Positions 60,743 to 64,000 of a DNA stretch of 64,000 nucleotides are shown here, one piece after another. The DNA is from Amaranthus tricolor. Taxonomy: Eukaryota > Streptophyta > Magnoliopsida > Caryophyllales > Amaranthaceae. The stretch covers positions 40,073,875 to 40,137,874 of the forward strand of contig NC_080048.1 of assembly GCF_026212465.1 (NCBI RefSeq), read 5' to 3'. The first letter of the stretch is position 1. Every line of letters starts with the position of its first letter. The translations under genes were made by a program, and so were the position numbers. The notes beneath the pieces were generated by a model. That model saw only the letters and a program-made list of their open reading frames with translations. It was not told the DNA's origin and did not search any database.

Positions 60743-62038
60743 ATGGCTGCCAAAATAGCTTTGTCTTCCTCCTATGTAACTAAACTTTATCTACCAAAAT
60801 TACCTTCAACTCCATTATTCCACATCCATTATTCTCCAAAAAATTGTAATTCACATTTTAGAATTAATGCTAAATTAGGTAAAATTTCTCAATGTTTTTT
60901 AATAATTTTATTTATTCTGTAAATGAAATTTGTTCTTACATTATGTAAAAGATGGGATTTTGTTTTGTTAGGAGGGGATGATGCAACAGAACCAAAGAAA
61001 GATGGCAAGAGAAAGTTCATCACCAGAGAACAAGAACCAGAACAGTGAGTCTTACTTTCTATTTATGGTTTCGGATTATAATGGATTATTATATTGAAAC
61101 AAAATCATTAAATTAAGTGCATTTCTTATTTCATATGATGTTTGCTACGAGGTAGAGGTGTTCATTCGGATCCTTGAGTCGATTTCGGGTCATGTACCGA
61201 CTCTTGTGTCCGCATTAATTTTTATATAATTTTAAAGTTGGGTTCAGCTATAAGGTAGGGAAAATATTTGGTTGTCGGGTTTGTTTTGAACACCTCTGCT
61301 ACGAGGGTTATCAACCTCTTTATTATCGCAAATGAGGGTAAGATTGCATGTATTTGATCCTTAAGCTCCGCTTAAGTAGGAGTTATTTAATGGTGTCGGG
61401 TATTGGAATCTAGTTGTTCTAGAGGAAGAAATGTTTTCAGGGTCTGTTTAGTTTATGACTCGAGTCATTTGATTAAAAAACCAATGGACACATGACTCTT
61501 ACTATGTTCCATGAAAGTAGAATGTTCCTAAACAACTATGGTACTCCGAATCACATACCCGTGTCCGATGAGATACATGTCCAAGTGTCCGTCTTCGCTA
61601 TTTAATAATAAATTCTCTCGATTTTAAACCAAATTGATTTGTCCAAGTTCTATACATGTCCAAGTGTCCTAGGTCTGGCACGTGTACTTGAGGCAAAGTA
61701 AAGATCGTTCCCGATTACCCCATAATTACATCCACCGATCCATGACCAAGTGTGTCACCTTCGAGTTCTCAGACTGGTTTACCCACCGCTTATCTTTCCG
61801 ATTGTTGGGTACATAGAAGTCAGGTCAGGTCAGAGACGGCAATGAAGTTTTTGAACAACCCTTAACTATGTATAATGTCACTGCTTATTGTAGGTATTGG
61901 CAAACAGCAGGAGAAAGGGAAGGAGAAAATCCCATGTCAACTCCCCTTCCTTACATTCTCATATTCGGAATGTCGACACCGTTCATCATCTTAGCTATTG
62001 CGTTCGCCAATGGTTGGATCAAAGCTCCGATTAGATGA
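60743..62038 (+). CDS. small plastid-targeted one-helix protein, unknown
   Basis: Three exons: 60743-60878, 60972-61044, 61894-62038. They have good GT-AG borders and join in frame to 117 residues. Residues 1-44 are Ser/Leu/Lys-rich without acidic residues, a typical chloroplast transit peptide (FRINAKLG at the probable cleavage zone). The mature part is short: an acidic/basic segment (KKDGKRKFITREQEPEQ), then YWQTAGEREGENPMSTPLPY, one membrane helix at about 88-108 and the tail NGWIKAPIR. It looks like a small thylakoid or envelope subunit of the kind found in photosystem or NDH assemblies, but I cannot name it and the location inside the plastid is inferred. Confidence 0.75.
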
Positions 62039-63212
62039 ACTACTTGAATCTGCAGATTTTGTGTACTTGGGAGCTTTTATATGTAGATGCAGGATGACAT
62101 TTACACATCTTGTGAAGGCGAAATTTGTGCGCGTTCTTTTTCGTGTGCATATATACATATATGTAACAACATGAGTTTATTCCATTTCCAAACTAATGAA
62201 TCAAACACTTCTAGATATGAGTCTTTATCTGCTACACCAAGTCTTTGTAGCACGCAAAAGGAAAATCCTTCATCTTAAACGAAATCGAGACAACGTTTAT
62301 GATAAAACCAAGTACTATAACAGCTGAAGAACCAACACAACCAAAAATTTAAGTTGTTAACTAAGACTTGGTTTTGTATTGTATCATGCCCCTTATAAAG
62401 AGAGTGCGTAGGGCTAAAATGTGTGAGCAACACGTAACTCATTTGTACCTAGAACTTATCTCAACTCGGTTAGGATATGAGCAACGTATTACAATCCCTA
62501 ATAAATGAACCAAGATTATCATCACCGGAAAAATTCTCAGGTTTTTCTTTATTCTCATTTGTATTTGATTTATACGTTTTTCTTCTAACTCTTCCAATTC
62601 GCCCGCCATAGTTGAGGCCACTCCCAACCCACACAATTATCTAAGCTAATGGTAATGAAGACAAGTATGGACACGACTAGGAACTCCCGTTTCTGGGCTG
62701 TATCTTGTGCAGCTGCTAGCACGAGCTGACAACATTTCATTACCTCAATGTTAATAACTAACTCATCTAAGCAGGGTTTAACGGGTTGAATGTACGTAAA
62801 TCAAAAAAAGGTTGTTTCCAATTAATCAATGATAACAAACTCATAAACAGCTGAAAAATGTCACTTACAAGTGAATACAAATTCAAAAGGAAATCACTTC
62901 CATTTTGATCCAAATCACTAGAACTAACCATCAAGTATTATTCCCAGGAAATGAAGAATATACCAGGAAACACTCTAGCCAACGAGGCGAAATACATAGA
63001 ATACAGTTTTGATCGGTCCTAAAACGAATTAAAGCAAATACAATGACTATGTAGCCTAAAAGAAACACTTTGTACCACTAGTAATATCGAAACTGCCAGC
63101 ATTATTCGTAAGCCATCGCCAACAAAAATCCCGATTCCCATACCATAAGTAGCACAAACACCGGATTTCGGATGGTTCTTTTAACATTGAGGTGAGCCGA
63201 GTCGTCCACAGG
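62039..63212. other. convergent 3' regions, no further gene called
   Basis: Contains the 3' UTR of the plus-strand plastid-protein gene and, from 63213 downward, a 3'-UTR exon of the minus-strand thiolase gene. A minus-strand open stretch at about 62456-62640 reads LNYGGRIGRVRRKTYK and FSGDDNLGSFIRDCN but has no recognised family and no upstream exon, so it is not called. Confidence 0.4.
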
Positions 63213-63214
63213 CC

Positions 63215-63370
63215 TACGATATAAAAAAAAAGGTGCTATAAGTTTTGAAGTTCTCTCAGGATAATTTTTTTTATACTAAATGGAGTATCTTCCTACTTCC
63301 ATGGATAAAATGTGGAAATCGATATTTTAGGTATGTAAAAGCTCGTAGAAAGGAGCAAGAAAGCATTTAC
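63215..63370 (-). other. intron in the 3' UTR of the thiolase gene
   Basis: Donor GAG/GTAAATG closes an exon at 63371, 14 bases after the stop codon. A pyrimidine-rich acceptor (CCTTTTTTTTTATATCGTAG) ends at 63214. The downstream exon starts at 63213. Confidence 0.6.
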
Positions 63371-63384
63371 CTCGACATAAAGGC

Positions 63385-64000
63385 TCACAAAAGCTCTACA
63401 ACTAGTGCTGATGCACCACCTCCACCATTACACACACCACCGACACCATATTTACCATTTTTCTGCCGTAGTACCTATAAGAACAATGTATTTCCAATTA
63501 AGAAAAACTGTTCCAGCCAATCAAAATCTCTATAAAGTAGTGACTGTTGGAAATACTTCACATGTGATGAAGATCTTACATTGCTAAAATATTGAGTGAG
63601 TAATCTTCCTAATACCATATGATTTTGGGAAAGAATGAACCTCATCAAGTGTATGTACAAATCAACGCTCATTACTTGTGGGTTTGTGGGCCTGAACCCA
63701 TGGGGATCCGTGGGTGCGTCCATAGGAGTGGGCCAACGGGGTGAGTATGGGGTGACTATGTAACAAATTGTCACGGCCTAACAGTGACATCCAATTAATT
63801 GTCAAAAATAGACGACTAGGAAAGGGGACATAAGATGTTTCGCCTCTAAGGATCATCTATGTTAACAATGACTCTCATTATGTGATCGAGCAACCCAAGA
63901 AGAAAGGAATCAAGATTCTATACCCCCAAAAGTGTCACGATGATTCGTGCTCCACTGCACCCAAGAGGGTGTCCCAAGGACACAGCTCCACCGTGCACAT
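63385..64000 (-). CDS. acetyl-CoA C-acetyltransferase, 3' end (partial)
   Basis: The last two coding exons are visible: 63924-64000 (cut by the window edge) and 63385-63474, both phase 0 at their junction. They encode NVHGGAVSLGHPLGCSGARI, then IVTLLG, VLRQKNGKYGVGGV, and CNGGGGASALVVELL with the stop. GHPLGCSGAR is thiolase signature 2 (catalytic His) and CNGGGG is signature 3 (catalytic Cys). The wording follows plant AACT, which condenses two acetyl-CoA to acetoacetyl-CoA for the mevalonate pathway. No C-terminal peroxisomal SKL-type signal is present, which fits a cytosolic form. The rest of the gene lies beyond 64000. The intron 63475-63923 contains a solo LTR. Confidence 0.92.
63545..63783 (+). 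mobile_element. TRIM-like solo LTR in the thiolase intron
   Basis: 239 bp with LTR-type ends TGTTGGAAAT...GGCCTAACA and a perfect 5-bp target duplication GTGAC (63540-63544, 63784-63788). Related degenerate copies lie at 39776-40008 and 48058-48321. No internal region. Confidence 0.82.

Noticed and set aside
62439..62640. Last exon of an extra minus-strand gene
   Set aside because: The open stretch has no recognised family and no credible upstream exon; probably 3'-flank sequence.

Overview
This is a window of nuclear DNA from a flowering plant. Genes carry spliceosomal introns with GT-AG borders, intergenic DNA is very AT-rich and full of small transposable elements, and every recognisable protein is a plant family. 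The chloroplast glucose-6-phosphate dehydrogenase resembles the spinach enzyme as I remember it, which suggests Caryophyllales, perhaps Amaranthaceae. That placement is inference.

Ten protein genes can be supported. From left to right: a small DUF423/TMEM256-like membrane protein (5417-7666, -); a J-domain/DUF3444 protein (12564-14582, -); a ten-exon TIM50-like subunit of the mitochondrial inner-membrane translocase (17495-24575, -); a ten-exon plastid glucose-6-phosphate dehydrogenase (26497-33221, -); a His/Asp-rich DUF761-type protein (35909-36733, +); a FAR1-related protein close to FRS11 (46246-49520, -); a MEF7-like pentatricopeptide protein (53829-56630, -) whose DYW domain survives only as a broken remnant (53160-53685); N-acetylglucosaminyltransferase II (57848-59143, -); a small plastid-targeted one-helix protein of unknown function (60743-62038, +); and the 3' end of a cytosolic-type acetyl-CoA C-acetyltransferase (63385 to the window edge, -). 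They are unrelated housekeeping and organelle genes that happen to be neighbours; there is no operon or cluster logic.

The space between genes is mostly mobile DNA. Many elements could be bounded by their target-site duplications: Stowaway-like elements (TA), hAT-type MITEs (8 bp), Mutator-type MITEs (9 bp), TRIM-like solo LTRs (5 bp) and an L1-type retroposon (22 bp). The 9.5 kb between 36.7 and 46.2 kb has no gene and holds nested MITEs, two large inverted repeats and LTR debris.

The most notable observation is in the PPR gene. Its reading frame stops after the E motif, and the DYW deaminase-like domain lies downstream as a frameshifted relic. Two copies of one 140-bp hAT MITE family are inserted in it, each with its own 8-bp duplication; a third copy sits in an intron of the nearby FAR1-related gene. 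Second is intron 1 of the G6PDH gene, which carries a nine-unit tandem array with the A and B boxes of a tRNA-derived SINE head, an L1-type retroposon and one of two TRIM-like solo LTRs found in this gene.
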